Numbered from the stretch's first letter, positions 8,253-17,369 are shown. The stretch: DNA of 64,000 nt from REBR01 sp033721915 (GCA_033721915.1 JAWWAC010000004.1:1-64000); one strand, 5' to 3'. The notes: a model not told the origin generated them from the letters alone. Numbers and translations: made by a program.

Positions 8253-8951
8253 ATGCCACGTCCACTGGCCAAAGGTGCTGGCCTGATACTGCTGTTGCTG
8301 CTGCTGAGCCTGACGTGGCGGGTTCTGCATCATTATGAGGTGCTGACAGCGGCGAACATGATGGCCGCCATGGCCCAGGTGAGCCAGTGGCGTGACGCCC
8401 CCTGGATGTTTGCGGCGGTGATGCTGATCTACGCCGGCACACTGGTGGTGATGTTTCCCCTGAGTATCCTGGTGGTGGTCACGGCCATGCTGTTCGGGCC
8501 CTGGTGGGGGCTGGGTTATGCCACATTGGGCACACTCACCTCCTCGGTGGTGTCCTACTGGGTGGGCCACTGGCTGGGGCGGGACGCATTGCTTAACTAC
8601 GGTGGCAAGCGCCTCAGGGGCATGACCAAGTACCTCACCGGACGGGGCATCCGCACCATGACACTGGTCAACCTGCTGCCACTGGCCCCCTTTACACTGA
8701 CCAATATGCTGGCCGGGGCCTTTCATATCCGCTTCCGGGATTACATGATCGGCTCCACACTGGGCATCATGCCGGGGCTGGCCTCCGTGACGCTGCTGGG
8801 CAGCCAGTTGCGGGCCCTGTACACCGCCGCCAGTGGCTGGGATGTGCTGATGGCGGTCTCCGGGCTGACACTCGGGGTGGCCATACTTTTGTGGCTCAAG
8901 CGCAAAGGCCAGCGGAAAATCCAGCCCCCTCCTCAGGGTCCGAAGCCTTAA
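8253..8951 (+). CDS. TVP38/TMEM64 (DedA/VTT-type) family membrane protein
   Basis: A 232-residue integral membrane protein with about six hydrophobic segments. The VTT/SNARE-associated core is visible as GTLVVMFPLSILVVVTAMLFGP, the re-entrant SSVVSYWVGHWLGR segment, and LVNLLPLAPFTLTNMLAG. Members of this superfamily are linked to phospholipid scrambling or transport across the membrane; the specific lipid is unknown. The C-terminus is a short basic and proline-rich cytoplasmic tail. The gene is preceded by a sortase relic and ends ~70 bp before the promoter of the next gene. Confidence 0.85.
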   Translation: MPRPLAKGAGLILLLLLLSLTWRVLHHYEVLTAANMMAAMAQVSQWRDAPWMFAAVMLIYAGTLVVMFPLSILVVVTAMLFGPWWGLGYATLGTLTSSVVSYWVGHWLGRDALLNYGGKRLRGMTKYLTGRGIRTMTLVNLLPLAPFTLTNMLAGAFHIRFRDYMIGSTLGIMPGLASVTLLGSQLRALYTAASGWDVLMAVSGLTLGVAILLWLKRKGQRKIQPPPQGPKP

Positions 8952-9018
8952 CCCGGGGCCATTGCCACCCCGTCACCCGGGTCAGGACGACAGACGCCTC
9001 CCAAAGGCCACCTCTGCC

Positions 9019-9072
9019 TTGACTCGGTCCGGCCCTCTCCACATAATTGCCCTGATAATGCTTATCATTTCT
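9019..9072 (+). promoter_or_regulatory. Sigma-70 promoter overlapped by a Fur box
   Basis: The -35 box ttgact (9019-9024), a 17-base spacer and the -10 box cataat (9042-9047) put the start of transcription near 9054. The perfect inverted repeat TGATAA-tgc-TTATCA at 9053-9067 lies at that point. The 19-mer from 9054 matches the classical Fur consensus at 14 of 19 positions by my count. Iron-dependent repression of the following gene is therefore likely. Confidence 0.7.
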
Positions 9073-9094
9073 ATCCATTTCAAAGGTAAACACC

Positions 9095-9469
9095 ATGACC
9101 AGAACCGCCCGCTTCGCCCTGCCACTGCTGCTCTCCATGCTCCCGTTTTCACTGATGGCCGAAGAACGTTATGACCATTTTGAGGCCAAGGAATCCAACA
9201 CCCTGGAAGAAGCCGTTGACCACTTCAGCGAGTACAACGCCAGACTGGCCCAGATCGTCAGCCAGGACGAACTCAGCGCCGAAGACCTGAACAAGGTCCA
9301 TGAGCTTACTTACACCATCGAAAACGCTCTGGCAAAAATCCAGGAAGAGAGTGACGCCATGGCGGTGGCACTGGAAGAAGTGCACCAGGCTTCCGAGCGG
9401 TCCGATGCCGAGACGGTGAAAAGCCAGGGCAAACAGTTCCTGGACAGCGCCCAGACACTGGTTCAGTAA
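9095..9469 (+). CDS. Small secreted protein, DUF6746-like, probably iron-regulated
   Basis: A 124-residue protein with a clear signal peptide (about 1-22, cleavage after SLMA). The mature part is acidic and helical: it contains EEAVDHFSEYNARLAQIV and repeated Glu/Asp-rich heptads, with no cysteines. It resembles small periplasmic proteins annotated DUF6746 in marine gammaproteobacteria; that family name is from memory. The gene sits alone between a Fur-box promoter and a strong terminator. Similarity in shape to cytochrome b562-type four-helix proteins is possible, but the conserved Met/His ligands are not evident. Function unknown; a role under iron limitation is inferred only from the promoter. 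Confidence 0.7.
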   Translation: MTRTARFALPLLLSMLPFSLMAEERYDHFEAKESNTLEEAVDHFSEYNARLAQIVSQDELSAEDLNKVHELTYTIENALAKIQEESDAMAVALEEVHQASERSDAETVKSQGKQFLDSAQTLVQ

Positions 9470-9517
9470 CACCTCAAGGAGGTCGGGGCAGACAGTGCGA
9501 CTGTCCCCCCGCACAGA

Positions 9518-9557
9518 AACACAAAGGCCGACGGATCCCGTCGGCCTTTGTGTTTTT
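9518..9557 (+). terminator. Strong rho-independent terminator
   Basis: acacaaaggccgacgg and ccgtcggcctttgtgt form a 16-bp perfect stem with a 3-base loop, followed by a T-run. It separates the small secreted protein gene from the convergent hydrolase gene and may act on both strands. Confidence 0.95.
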
Positions 9558-9597
9558 CCCCGCCTGAATCACGGGGCTCCTGATGCGGACACGCCCG

Positions 9598-11556
9598 TCA
9601 GAAAGGGATTTTCTGGAACATCACGTCCGTGAACTGGACGCTGCCGGCGGGCAGCTGGTCGAAGCGCAGCTCCGCCCGGGTGAGCCGGCTCAGGTCCAGC
9701 TCGCTGTCAAAGATGGGCAGGGCATCCAGCCGGAACGGCACCATGTTGTTGATGGTCTTGCCGCCCGTATCACGGGCCGAGACAGGCAGCCCGGGGGGCG
9801 CGTACAGGGCGTCGCTGTAGTCGCTCGCGGCCAGGCTCACGGACACGCCGTTGGCATCGCTCAGCACCAGGGTGAAATCCTGCCCCATGGCATTGTCCGG
9901 TGTGGTGCTCACGCCCATGCGCAGTGTGAAGAAGTCCATGTCGCTGACATCCAGCCCGGTCTCGGAGAGCTCAAAAGTAACACTCGCCGCCGCACCCACA
10001 TAACCCAGTGAGATCTGTGGCGCACCGGAGATGGTGGCCGGTGAGAGACAGCGGTCCAGGTTGCCGTCGGCCAGGTCATCACGGCTGTCCAGCCCCCCGC
10101 CAAATTCCGGGCTACACCAGAACAGGGCACTGGTGAGACCCGACTCGTTGGACTGGCCCAGGTTGTTCTCGGACAGTGAGCGATCATCCAGTGTGTCGTC
10201 CACCAACAGGATACTGTCCCGGGGCTGCTGGAAGGACAGGTGGATCAGGTCATCGCAGCGCTCGCTTCCCACGGGACAGGCACTGGCGGGGATATGCTCG
10301 CGGCCGCTCCAGTAACCGGCGAAGGCGCTCTCACCCCCCACAAAAAGACGCAGGAAAGAGGCAATCAGAAACTCACCATGGCGCTCCTGGTCGCCGCGGG
10401 CAAAGCGCCCTTCCACGGGCGAGGCTTCTGAGCAGTAGGGGTCGAAACCGTTCAGCTCGGCGTCGTCATTGAACCAGAAGCTGTTGTAGTAGTTATGATT
10501 GGCACCGATGGCAGTGATCATGTACTGGGAGCCGCTGGTGTTGTCCGGGTTGTAGCGCAGGTTGTCGTACATGTAGATGCCGTGGGGGTTGGCCACGTCA
10601 CCATCGCAGTAGGGAGAGAGCGTCACCCAGGGCGTATTGACAGGGGACTCCTGGTCAAAATCCGTTGGCGCCAGTGAGAACACAGCGCTGATGTCGTGGA
10701 CACGGGTAAAGGAACCGCTGCCGTTGTCGCGGTTATTGATGGTGAAGTCCTGGTTGAACGTCACGGCCTTGGCCACGGCGTTGCCGCCGCGGGAGTGCCC
10801 CATCAGACCCACCCGGTCGATGTCCGTCACCCCGGACAAGGCGCTGAAATCCGTGCCCTGGCTGTCGATGCGCCAGACGGAGTCCGGGTTGCCGGCAATA
10901 TCCCGGACAATGTCCAGATGATGAAGCAGCAACTCGGCCCGCGCGGTGATGCCGGCATCGTTGGAGCCGCCACCGTCCTGGGCATTGATGTCATTGGCGT
11001 CCACGGACAGCACCACGTAGCCGTGGCTGGCCATGTTGGCGGCGATGTAGTCGTAGCCCTTGTCCGAACGCACCGGCACCAGACCCCGCGCCTCGCAGTC
11101 CGTGCCGGAAGACTCGCTGCCATCCGCCTCCCCGGTGGTGGAGCAGCTGGAGTGGCGCCCGTGCTGGAACACAATCACCGGGAAACCTTCCTCCGGCGCC
11201 GCCTGCCCTGCGGAGAGCTGCGGGTAATGAGCCACGCCGGCCACGTCCACCGTGAAGGTGTCCGTGCGCCGGCCATCGCCGTCAATGCGCGACGTCACCT
11301 CAATGGGCTCATAGGCGTAATCCACCGGGCCGGCAACCGCAAAGGCGCCCGGTTCGTTCACGTCAGGGGCCGGGCCATCAAATCGCTCGGCCCCCGTGAC
11401 CACCACCTCCGGCGGCCTTTCCGGTTCCGCCGGCTGTGTGGGCGTGGGTGGTTCCGTAACGGGCGCCTCGCTGGTGGTGTCGGCGCGGTTGGAGCTGCCA
11501 CCACAGGCGCTGAGCAGAGCGGCGGCTATCGTCAGGCTTAACAGGGACATTTTCAT
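9598..11556 (-). CDS. Alpha/beta-hydrolase lipoprotein
   Basis: A 652-residue lipoprotein. The signal peptide ends in the lipobox LLSAC, and a low-complexity Pro/Glu/Thr linker follows. The catalytic region shows the nucleophile elbow GLMGHSRGGN and the oxyanion region VIVFQHGRHSS, typical of chlorophyllase/PET-hydrolase-type alpha/beta hydrolases. The C-terminal ~170 residues look like a beta-rich accessory domain (LSETGLDVSDMDFFTLRMGV). The substrate is unknown; ester cleavage at the cell surface or in the periplasm is the likely activity. I start at the ATG at 11556, directly before the signal peptide. A longer frame to 11829 has no secretion signal at its start. An ATG four codons earlier (11568) is possible. 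Confidence 0.75.
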   Translation of the reverse strand: MKMSLLSLTIAAALLSACGGSSNRADTTSEAPVTEPPTPTQPAEPERPPEVVVTGAERFDGPAPDVNEPGAFAVAGPVDYAYEPIEVTSRIDGDGRRTDTFTVDVAGVAHYPQLSAGQAAPEEGFPVIVFQHGRHSSCSTTGEADGSESSGTDCEARGLVPVRSDKGYDYIAANMASHGYVVLSVDANDINAQDGGGSNDAGITARAELLLHHLDIVRDIAGNPDSVWRIDSQGTDFSALSGVTDIDRVGLMGHSRGGNAVAKAVTFNQDFTINNRDNGSGSFTRVHDISAVFSLAPTDFDQESPVNTPWVTLSPYCDGDVANPHGIYMYDNLRYNPDNTSGSQYMITAIGANHNYYNSFWFNDDAELNGFDPYCSEASPVEGRFARGDQERHGEFLIASFLRLFVGGESAFAGYWSGREHIPASACPVGSERCDDLIHLSFQQPRDSILLVDDTLDDRSLSENNLGQSNESGLTSALFWCSPEFGGGLDSRDDLADGNLDRCLSPATISGAPQISLGYVGAAASVTFELSETGLDVSDMDFFTLRMGVSTTPDNAMGQDFTLVLSDANGVSVSLAASDYSDALYAPPGLPVSARDTGGKTINNMVPFRLDALPIFDSELDLSRLTRAELRFDQLPAGSVQFTDVMFQKIPF

Positions 11557-11976
11557 GACTGAGTCCATTGGTAACTGAATGTAACCCAGTGTTAGCAATT
11601 GTGAGGCCAATTCCGGGAAAAACTTGTCATTCTGTGCCAATGGCCTGATTGGCTGACGGCTGAGCAGCGGAACTGAGATCCGTCGTGAGCCGGTTTGGTG
11701 CGCCAACAGCGTCCGAGCCCATTTCTGGCACAACACGGTGCCCCGGAAAAGTTTTCCCGCTGGCCAACCCGTTTTCAACAAAGCCTGTTCGGGAACCTCA
11801 ATCCGGACAATAGACACCCGGTAAGTCACTGCTTACCGCTCTCCTGCCGCTGAACAAAAATGCCGATCAGACACTGGATTTGCTGGATTTCTGCTGGAGC
11901 TGGGTTAAATTTATTATCGGCCTTTAGATGCACTCACTAAACGTATCGACAATCATCCAGCGCAAGAGTACCGCCA
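11557..11976. other. Divergent intergenic region (420 bp)
   Basis: This is the spacer between the divergent hydrolase and chemoreceptor genes. It contains the AT-rich stretch gggttaaatttattatcgg (about 11903-11921), a plausible core promoter for the chemoreceptor. I see no convincing protein, RNA gene or strong hairpin in it. The open frame that continues from the hydrolase gene has no ribosome-binding site. Confidence 0.5.
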
Positions 11977-13761
11977 ATGCCGTTTTTGAACCGTCTTTTC
12001 CAGGGTGGCAAGGGACGCCATCTGCAGGAAGTCCTGGAACAGGCATTGGATGCCGTGGTCAGTATCGACACCCACAACAACGTCACCTTTTTCAACCGCG
12101 CCGCTGAGCAGCTGTGGGGCTTTGAGCGCAGCGAGGTGCTGGGCAAGAACGTCAAGATGCTGGTGCCCCACGACATTCAGCCCCGCCATGACAGCCTGAT
12201 CGATGCCAACCGCAAGACCGGTCAGGACAAGATCGTCGGCACCAGTCGGGATGTGGTGATCGAGCGCAAGGATGGCAGCAAGATCTGGGCGAACCTGTCA
12301 CTGAGCAAGGTGGTGCGAGGCCGCAAAATCACCTATACCGCCTTTGTCAAAGACATCACCCGTGAGCGCAACAGCCAGGAAATCATCCGCCAGACACTGG
12401 AGCAGGCGCTGGATGCGGTGGTCACCATTGATGAGAACAACCACGTCACCTTTGCCAACGAGGCGGCGGTGACCCTGTGGGGCTACAGTCGGGATGAGAT
12501 GCTGGGCCAGAACGTCAAGATGCTGGTGCCACCGGACATCCAGCCCAACCACGACAACCTGGTCAACGCCAACCGCAAGACCGGACAGGACAAGATTGTC
12601 GGCACCACCCGTGAGGTACCGGTGCACCGCAAGGACGGTTCCCGGCGCTGGGCCAGCCTGTCCCTGTCCAAGATCCGTCTTGAGGGCAAGGTGATGTACA
12701 CCGCCTTCCTGAAAGACGTCACCCAGGAAGTGGCCCAGCGCGAAGAGGTCCGGATGTTGTCCATGGTGGCCAATGAAACCGACAACGCGGTGATCATCAC
12801 CAACCCGGAAGGGCGTATCCGCTACGTTAACCAGGGCTTCGAGCGACTCACAGGCTATTCCAACGAGGAGGTCAAGGACCGCAAGCCGGGGGACTTTCTC
12901 CAGGGCAAGCACACCGACCAGAACACCGTGGCCAAGATCCGCCGCAGCCTGGACGCCCGTGAACCCTTTTACGACGAGATCCTTAACTACCACCAGAACG
13001 GCGACCCCTACTGGGTCTCACTGGCCATCAACCCGGTATTCAATGAGCGGGGCGAGCTGACCCACTTTATTTCCATACAGGCCAATGTCACCAGCACCAA
13101 GGAGCGGGCACTGGAGTACAGCCGCCGCTTTGACGCCATCAGCACCAGCAACGGCGTGGCGGAATGGGATCTGGACGGGCAGATCTACAGCGCCAATCAG
13201 TACCTGATCAAACGCCTGGGAGAGCCGGATGAGGCCGCCGTGCTCAAGCGCAACCCGCAGCTGCAGTCCCTGTTGAGTGGGGAGGAATTCAAGACCCTGA
13301 TGGCCGGCCAGCAGCTGCGCAAGAATCTGGCCCTGCAAGACAACCACGGCGAGCCCCACTGGTTTGACACCACTCTGTGCCCCATTGCCGATGTCTCCGG
13401 CAACACCCGCTACGTGGTCACCTACAGCATCGACGTGCACGACAAGCTGGAAGCGGTGCAGGTAACGGACCGGGAGATGAAACGGGTGATCAGCTCCAGC
13501 GAGCAGATCACCAACATCATTGACGTGATCACCGGCATCTCCCAGCAGACCAATCTGCTGGCACTGAACGCCTCCATCGAGGCAGCCAGGGCCGGTGAGG
13601 CCGGCCGGGGCTTTGCGGTGGTGGCGGACGAGGTGCGCCAGCTGGCCCAGAAGTCCTCCGAGTCCGCCGACAGCATCAGCGCACTGGTGGGGGAGACCAA
13701 CAACGCCATCAACGACCTGGCCGGTTCACTGCAGAAGCTCAACAGCAGCGGCGTGGAGTGA
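11977..13761 (+). CDS. Soluble multi-PAS methyl-accepting chemotaxis protein
   Basis: A 594-residue cytoplasmic receptor without membrane segments. Residues about 15-130 and 138-252 are two closely related PAS/PAC modules, each with the pattern EQALDAVVxID. A third PAS (about 258-375) is LOV-like in sequence (DFLQGKHTDQNTV) but lacks the photoactive cysteine. A diverged fourth PAS-like region covers about 383-485. The C-terminal ~100 residues contain the MCP hairpin tip (GISQQTNLLALNASIEAARA) that contacts CheA/CheW. The signalling domain is unusually short. The architecture resembles BdlA- and Aer2-type soluble receptors that sense redox state or oxygen; the ligand here is unknown. A two-component pair follows 86 bp downstream. 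Confidence 0.9.
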   Translation: MPFLNRLFQGGKGRHLQEVLEQALDAVVSIDTHNNVTFFNRAAEQLWGFERSEVLGKNVKMLVPHDIQPRHDSLIDANRKTGQDKIVGTSRDVVIERKDGSKIWANLSLSKVVRGRKITYTAFVKDITRERNSQEIIRQTLEQALDAVVTIDENNHVTFANEAAVTLWGYSRDEMLGQNVKMLVPPDIQPNHDNLVNANRKTGQDKIVGTTREVPVHRKDGSRRWASLSLSKIRLEGKVMYTAFLKDVTQEVAQREEVRMLSMVANETDNAVIITNPEGRIRYVNQGFERLTGYSNEEVKDRKPGDFLQGKHTDQNTVAKIRRSLDAREPFYDEILNYHQNGDPYWVSLAINPVFNERGELTHFISIQANVTSTKERALEYSRRFDAISTSNGVAEWDLDGQIYSANQYLIKRLGEPDEAAVLKRNPQLQSLLSGEEFKTLMAGQQLRKNLALQDNHGEPHWFDTTLCPIADVSGNTRYVVTYSIDVHDKLEAVQVTDREMKRVISSSEQITNIIDVITGISQQTNLLALNASIEAARAGEAGRGFAVVADEVRQLAQKSSESADSISALVGETNNAINDLAGSLQKLNSSGVE

Positions 13762-13847
13762 GTCGACACTCCCCTTGTGGCCCACAGGACACAGTCATCC
13801 AAACCCGTTCCAGCTCGTATCTGCCGGAACCCACAGGATGATTGCCC

Positions 13848-15401
13848 ATGTATCGTAAAAAGCTCTATCTGTTTGGTGCCATGGTGTCCGCCGTGATGCT
13901 GCTGGCGCTGGCACTGGCCGCCACCTCCGCCCTGATCACCCGGGCCAACCTGGAGCAGAGCGCCGTGGCCCAGAACCTGCTGATGGAGCATCAGCAGCTG
14001 TCGAGCATCTCCTACCGGCTGTTCAAACAGCTGACGGATGAGCTGATCTTCGGCGAGAGTGCCAACCAGGCGGCCGTGCGCAACAAGCAGACCCAGATCG
14101 AGGCCTCACTGCAGCGCATCCGCCGGCTGGAGCAGGCGCAGAGGGAGTCACTGGGCAAGTCCGCGACCGAGGGCAGCATTGAGGACACCGACGACCTGGC
14201 AATGGTGATCGACACCATCATCCGCGAGTTCCGGCAGATTGCCGGCAATGGCGGCAACACGCCACTGGCCAGCCAGGAGCGCGTCAGGACCCTTCTGGAG
14301 GACACCATCGACAACCAGTTCCGCGAGGCCATCAACACCGCCACTGCCCGTCAGACCCGGGTGGTCACGGCACTGAATGCCCGCATCAGCACACTGAACT
14401 CGGCCATGGTCTGGTTCAGCGGGCTCTTTGCCCTGGTGTCCCTGCCACTGGTGATCTGGGGCTGCTCGTGGCTCTTTGCCCAGCTTTACCGGCCACTGGA
14501 GAGCATCCGGCGGGCGGCCGATGCCATCGCCCGCGGCCACTATCAGGTGCGCTTCGACACGCCGCTGGACAAGGAGTTTGCCACCGTCGCCGACGCCTTC
14601 AACATACTGGGAGAACGACTCGCCGGGCACGAACAACAGGCCAACCGGTTGCAGCAGCAACTGGCCACCGAAGTGGACCAGCGTACCCGGGAACTGGTGG
14701 CCGCCAACCAGAGGCTCACCACACTGGACCAGCAGCGCCGGCAGTTTCTGGCGGATGTCAGCCACGAGCTGCGCACACCACTGACCATCATCCGGGGTGA
14801 GACACAGGTCCTGCTGCGACAGCAGGATGTCTCCACCGCCAACTACCGGGAGACACTGGACACCGTGCTGCAGCAATCACTGCAGCTGAGCCAGCTGGTG
14901 GACGACCTGCTGCTGCTGGCGCGCACCGACAGCGACTCACTCCGGCTCGACATACAGAAGCACACCATGGCCGACTGGCTTGCCATTCAGTTCCGGCGCT
15001 GGAAGAAACTGGACCCACAACGTGAGTGGCGACTCGAACAGGACCTGGACGGCGTGACCCTGGCGTTTGACGACCAGCGACTGGCCCAGGTGCTGGGCAT
15101 TGTCATCGACAACGCCCGGCAGTACTCGACCCCCGGCAGCCCCATCGTCATCAGCGCCGGCCAGGACGGCCGTCACGGCTGGATCCGCGTCACCAACCAG
15201 GGGGCCGGCATACTGCCACAGGACATACCCCGGATTTTCGAGCGCTTTGTGCGACTGCGCCGCAGCGGCCGTGGCGCCGGGCTGGGACTGGCCATCGCCA
15301 AAACCATTATCGAGGCCCACGGAGGCACCATCGAAGTGGACTCCCAAGTGGACCGGGACACCCGCTTCACCCTCACACTGCCTATCGGGACAAGGACATG
15401 A
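13848..15401 (+). CDS. Sensor histidine kinase
   Basis: A 517-residue membrane kinase. TM1 is at about residues 9-30 and TM2 at about 188-211, enclosing a ~155-residue, mostly helical periplasmic sensor. A HAMP segment follows (RPLESIRRAADAIARGHY), then HisKA with the phospho-acceptor His306 (DVSHELRTPL). The HATPase has the N-box VIDNARQYS and the G-box GRGAGLGLAIA. I start at ATG 13848, because its agga ribosome-binding site is correctly spaced; the in-frame TTG at 13842 is too close. The stop overlaps the response regulator start by 4 bp, so they form a cognate pair. The signal is unknown. Confidence 0.92.
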   Translation: MYRKKLYLFGAMVSAVMLLALALAATSALITRANLEQSAVAQNLLMEHQQLSSISYRLFKQLTDELIFGESANQAAVRNKQTQIEASLQRIRRLEQAQRESLGKSATEGSIEDTDDLAMVIDTIIREFRQIAGNGGNTPLASQERVRTLLEDTIDNQFREAINTATARQTRVVTALNARISTLNSAMVWFSGLFALVSLPLVIWGCSWLFAQLYRPLESIRRAADAIARGHYQVRFDTPLDKEFATVADAFNILGERLAGHEQQANRLQQQLATEVDQRTRELVAANQRLTTLDQQRRQFLADVSHELRTPLTIIRGETQVLLRQQDVSTANYRETLDTVLQQSLQLSQLVDDLLLLARTDSDSLRLDIQKHTMADWLAIQFRRWKKLDPQREWRLEQDLDGVTLAFDDQRLAQVLGIVIDNARQYSTPGSPIVISAGQDGRHGWIRVTNQGAGILPQDIPRIFERFVRLRRSGRGAGLGLAIAKTIIEAHGGTIEVDSQVDRDTRFTLTLPIGTRT

Positions 15402-16090
15402 CCGTGCGGGTACTACTGGCCGACGACGAACGTCCGGTGCTGAACTTCCTGGAAAAGGGCCTGCGCGCGGAAGGCTACAGCTGCCACTGCGTGGAGGCAC
15501 TGCACGAGGTGCTGCCACTGGCACGGCAGACCCAGCCCGCCGTGATTGTGCTGGACCGGCTGTTCGGAGACGAGGACAGCCTGGCCCTGCTGCCCACACT
15601 GAAGCAGCAGCTGCCCCAGATTCCGGTACTGCTGCTGTCCGCACTGAGTGAGGTGGAAGAGCGGGTGAAGGGGCTGCGGCTGGGGGCCGATGATTACCTG
15701 TCCAAGCCGTTTGATTTTGACGAGCTGCTGGCACGGGTGGCGGCACTGGCGCGTCGCTACCCCACTGCCGAGGCCCCCCGCCAACCACAGCTGACACTGG
15801 GGGACCTGACCATCGACCGGGACCAGCAGATCGCTCTGGTGAACGGGCAGGAACTGACGCTGACCCGTCTGGAGCTGGAACTGCTGACACACCTGGTGGA
15901 GCAACACGACAAAGTACTGTCCCGGGAGCGGATACTCTCCCGGGTATGGCAGAACAGCGCCGACCCTCTCACCAACATCGTGGATGTCTACATCAGCCGA
16001 CTGCGCGCCAGACTGGCCGGCGCCCACAGCCATCTGTACATCGAGACACTGCGTGGCACCGGCTACCGGCTCAGGGCGAAGATCCCTTAA
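15398..16090 (+). CDS. OmpR/PhoB-family response regulator
   Basis: A 230-residue regulator. The receiver domain carries acidic residues Asp9/Asp10 (LLADDE), the phospho-acceptor Asp53 (VIVLDRLFG) and Lys103 (LSKPFD). The C-terminal winged-helix domain includes LTRLELELLTHLVEQ and the usual VDVYISRLRARL and IETLRGTGYRL elements. It should be phosphorylated by the kinase encoded upstream, with which it overlaps by 4 bp. Its 3' end overlaps the convergent carbonic anhydrase gene by 4 bp, leaving no room for a terminator between them. Target genes are not known. Confidence 0.93.
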   Translation: MTVRVLLADDERPVLNFLEKGLRAEGYSCHCVEALHEVLPLARQTQPAVIVLDRLFGDEDSLALLPTLKQQLPQIPVLLLSALSEVEERVKGLRLGADDYLSKPFDFDELLARVAALARRYPTAEAPRQPQLTLGDLTIDRDQQIALVNGQELTLTRLELELLTHLVEQHDKVLSRERILSRVWQNSADPLTNIVDVYISRLRARLAGAHSHLYIETLRGTGYRLRAKIP

Positions 16091-16938
16091 TCCATGGGGG
16101 ACAACAGATCCGGTGACACCACCAGGTTGCGCACGCCGTGGGCGGCTTTCTCGTCAAAGGCATTGTCCTGGCACCACTGGCCCACGGTTTCAATGTCCAC
16201 GATGGCCACCTTGGGGCGCATGCTCCAGCTCACCTGCAGCGGCGAACCTTTCTCGTTGTAACCCGGGCCGGTGGTGGAGCCGAGGTATTCAATGGGCTTG
16301 CCGGTGTTCTGTGGCAGGTTCAGAGGCTGATGGTAACCATTAACCTCAGCAAAGGCGGACAGCTCACGGAAATCCATTGCCGAGTCGTCATTGGCCAGCA
16401 CAAACACCTGACCCTCCACCCGCAACTGGGGGTTCATGGTGGACTCGCTCAGGCAGGCACCCAGTGTCGGGCCCGGTGTGACCAGTGCGGAAGTAAACAC
16501 GTAATGGGACTCAATGGTATCCCCAGGCTGCAGGCTGCCGTACTCGGAGGGGCAGATCTCGCCGCTGACCGGCTGCAGCTGGGCCTTGCTCAGCTTGCCG
16601 CTGTAGCGGTAGCCGGTGTTGTAGCCCTTGCCATTGCCAGGACCGGCAAACGTCGTGTACTCACCACCGCGATGCTCGGCATTCTTGTGAAAGTGAATGT
16701 TGCAGAGATTCATCTCCGTATGAGGCGGTGCCTTGGCGAACTTGCGCAGGTTCACCCCCTCGCGCTGCTCCAGATCACGGGGAGACTGGGGCCCGAAGCC
16801 CTGGTTGGCCGTGTTCTCCGCCAGCTTCGCCCGCTGCGCTTCCAGAACGTCCATTCTGGCCGTATCGGCCATGGCAGAGCCCGCCGCTACCGCCAGAGCC
16901 AGTGACGCTGTCATCCCACTGAAGGTGGTTTTTTTCAT
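16087..16938 (-). CDS. Delta-class carbonic anhydrase, periplasmic
   Basis: A 283-residue protein with a Sec signal peptide (about 1-24, SAMA). The segment NLCNIHFHKNAEHRGGEYT has closely spaced histidines expected to bind zinc and matches bacterial delta-class carbonic anhydrases. Conserved flanking cysteines (NLC, EIC, GAC, WC) probably form disulfides. The enzyme interconverts CO2 and bicarbonate in the periplasm. I start at ATG 16938, preceded by ggagag; a longer frame to 16971 adds a basic stretch before the signal. The gene is convergent with the response regulator and apparently monocistronic. Delta-class enzymes are best known from diatoms and marine bacteria. Confidence 0.8.
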   Translation of the reverse strand: MKKTTFSGMTASLALAVAAGSAMADTARMDVLEAQRAKLAENTANQGFGPQSPRDLEQREGVNLRKFAKAPPHTEMNLCNIHFHKNAEHRGGEYTTFAGPGNGKGYNTGYRYSGKLSKAQLQPVSGEICPSEYGSLQPGDTIESHYVFTSALVTPGPTLGACLSESTMNPQLRVEGQVFVLANDDSAMDFRELSAFAEVNGYHQPLNLPQNTGKPIEYLGSTTGPGYNEKGSPLQVSWSMRPKVAIVDIETVGQWCQDNAFDEKAAHGVRNLVVSPDLLSPMD

Positions 16939-17019
16939 GGTTTCTCTCCGCTGGAATATCCTGATGATCATATTAGGGCCCTGCCATGAACCGTTCCTGA
17001 GAGAAACATGAATACAACA

Positions 17020-17343
17020 TTAAAAACCGCCGGGGTAAAACACCGCCAGCCACACCGTCACCCGCTCCGGATCCGTCCAGATCACCCGGTGGCGGGCATG
17101 GGCCGGAATACGGCAGTGCTCCCCCCGCTGCAGTGGCACCTCACGACCATCCTCGAACAACAGCGTGCCGGCCCCCTCCAGCACCAGCACCCATTCGTTC
17201 TCCGACTGGTCGTACCAGCCCGTCTCCGGGGAGGCGTGGCCCCGGGAGAGAATCCGCTCGATGCGCACCCCGTCGGCCTCCAGCACCGACTCGAACACTT
17301 CCTGATCCAGGCTGGCAGGGAGTGACGACAGCAGATTCTTCAT
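17020..17343 (-). CDS. Cupin-domain protein
   Basis: A 107-residue single-domain cupin. Motif 1 is recognisable around RGHASPETGWYDQSENEWVL, where the usual metal-binding histidines are partly replaced. Motif 2 is in the LQRGEHCRIPAHARHRVIW segment. This matches small cupins annotated as phosphoribosylaminoimidazole-carboxylase-like or general cupins, with no defined reaction. I use ATG 17343; the in-frame TTG at 17349 is less likely. It lies 26 bp after the next small gene on the same strand, so the two are probably co-transcribed. Confidence 0.8.
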   Translation of the reverse strand: MKNLLSSLPASLDQEVFESVLEADGVRIERILSRGHASPETGWYDQSENEWVLVLEGAGTLLFEDGREVPLQRGEHCRIPAHARHRVIWTDPERVTVWLAVFYPGGF

Positions 17344-17369
17344 GGGCAAGGCCTCTGAATGGACAGGGG

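Noticed and set aside
13848..16090. The two-component pair as the sortase-linked PdsS/PdsR system
   Set aside because: Considered because of the sortase relic, but the kinase is shorter than I would expect and no target protein or sortase gene is adjacent.
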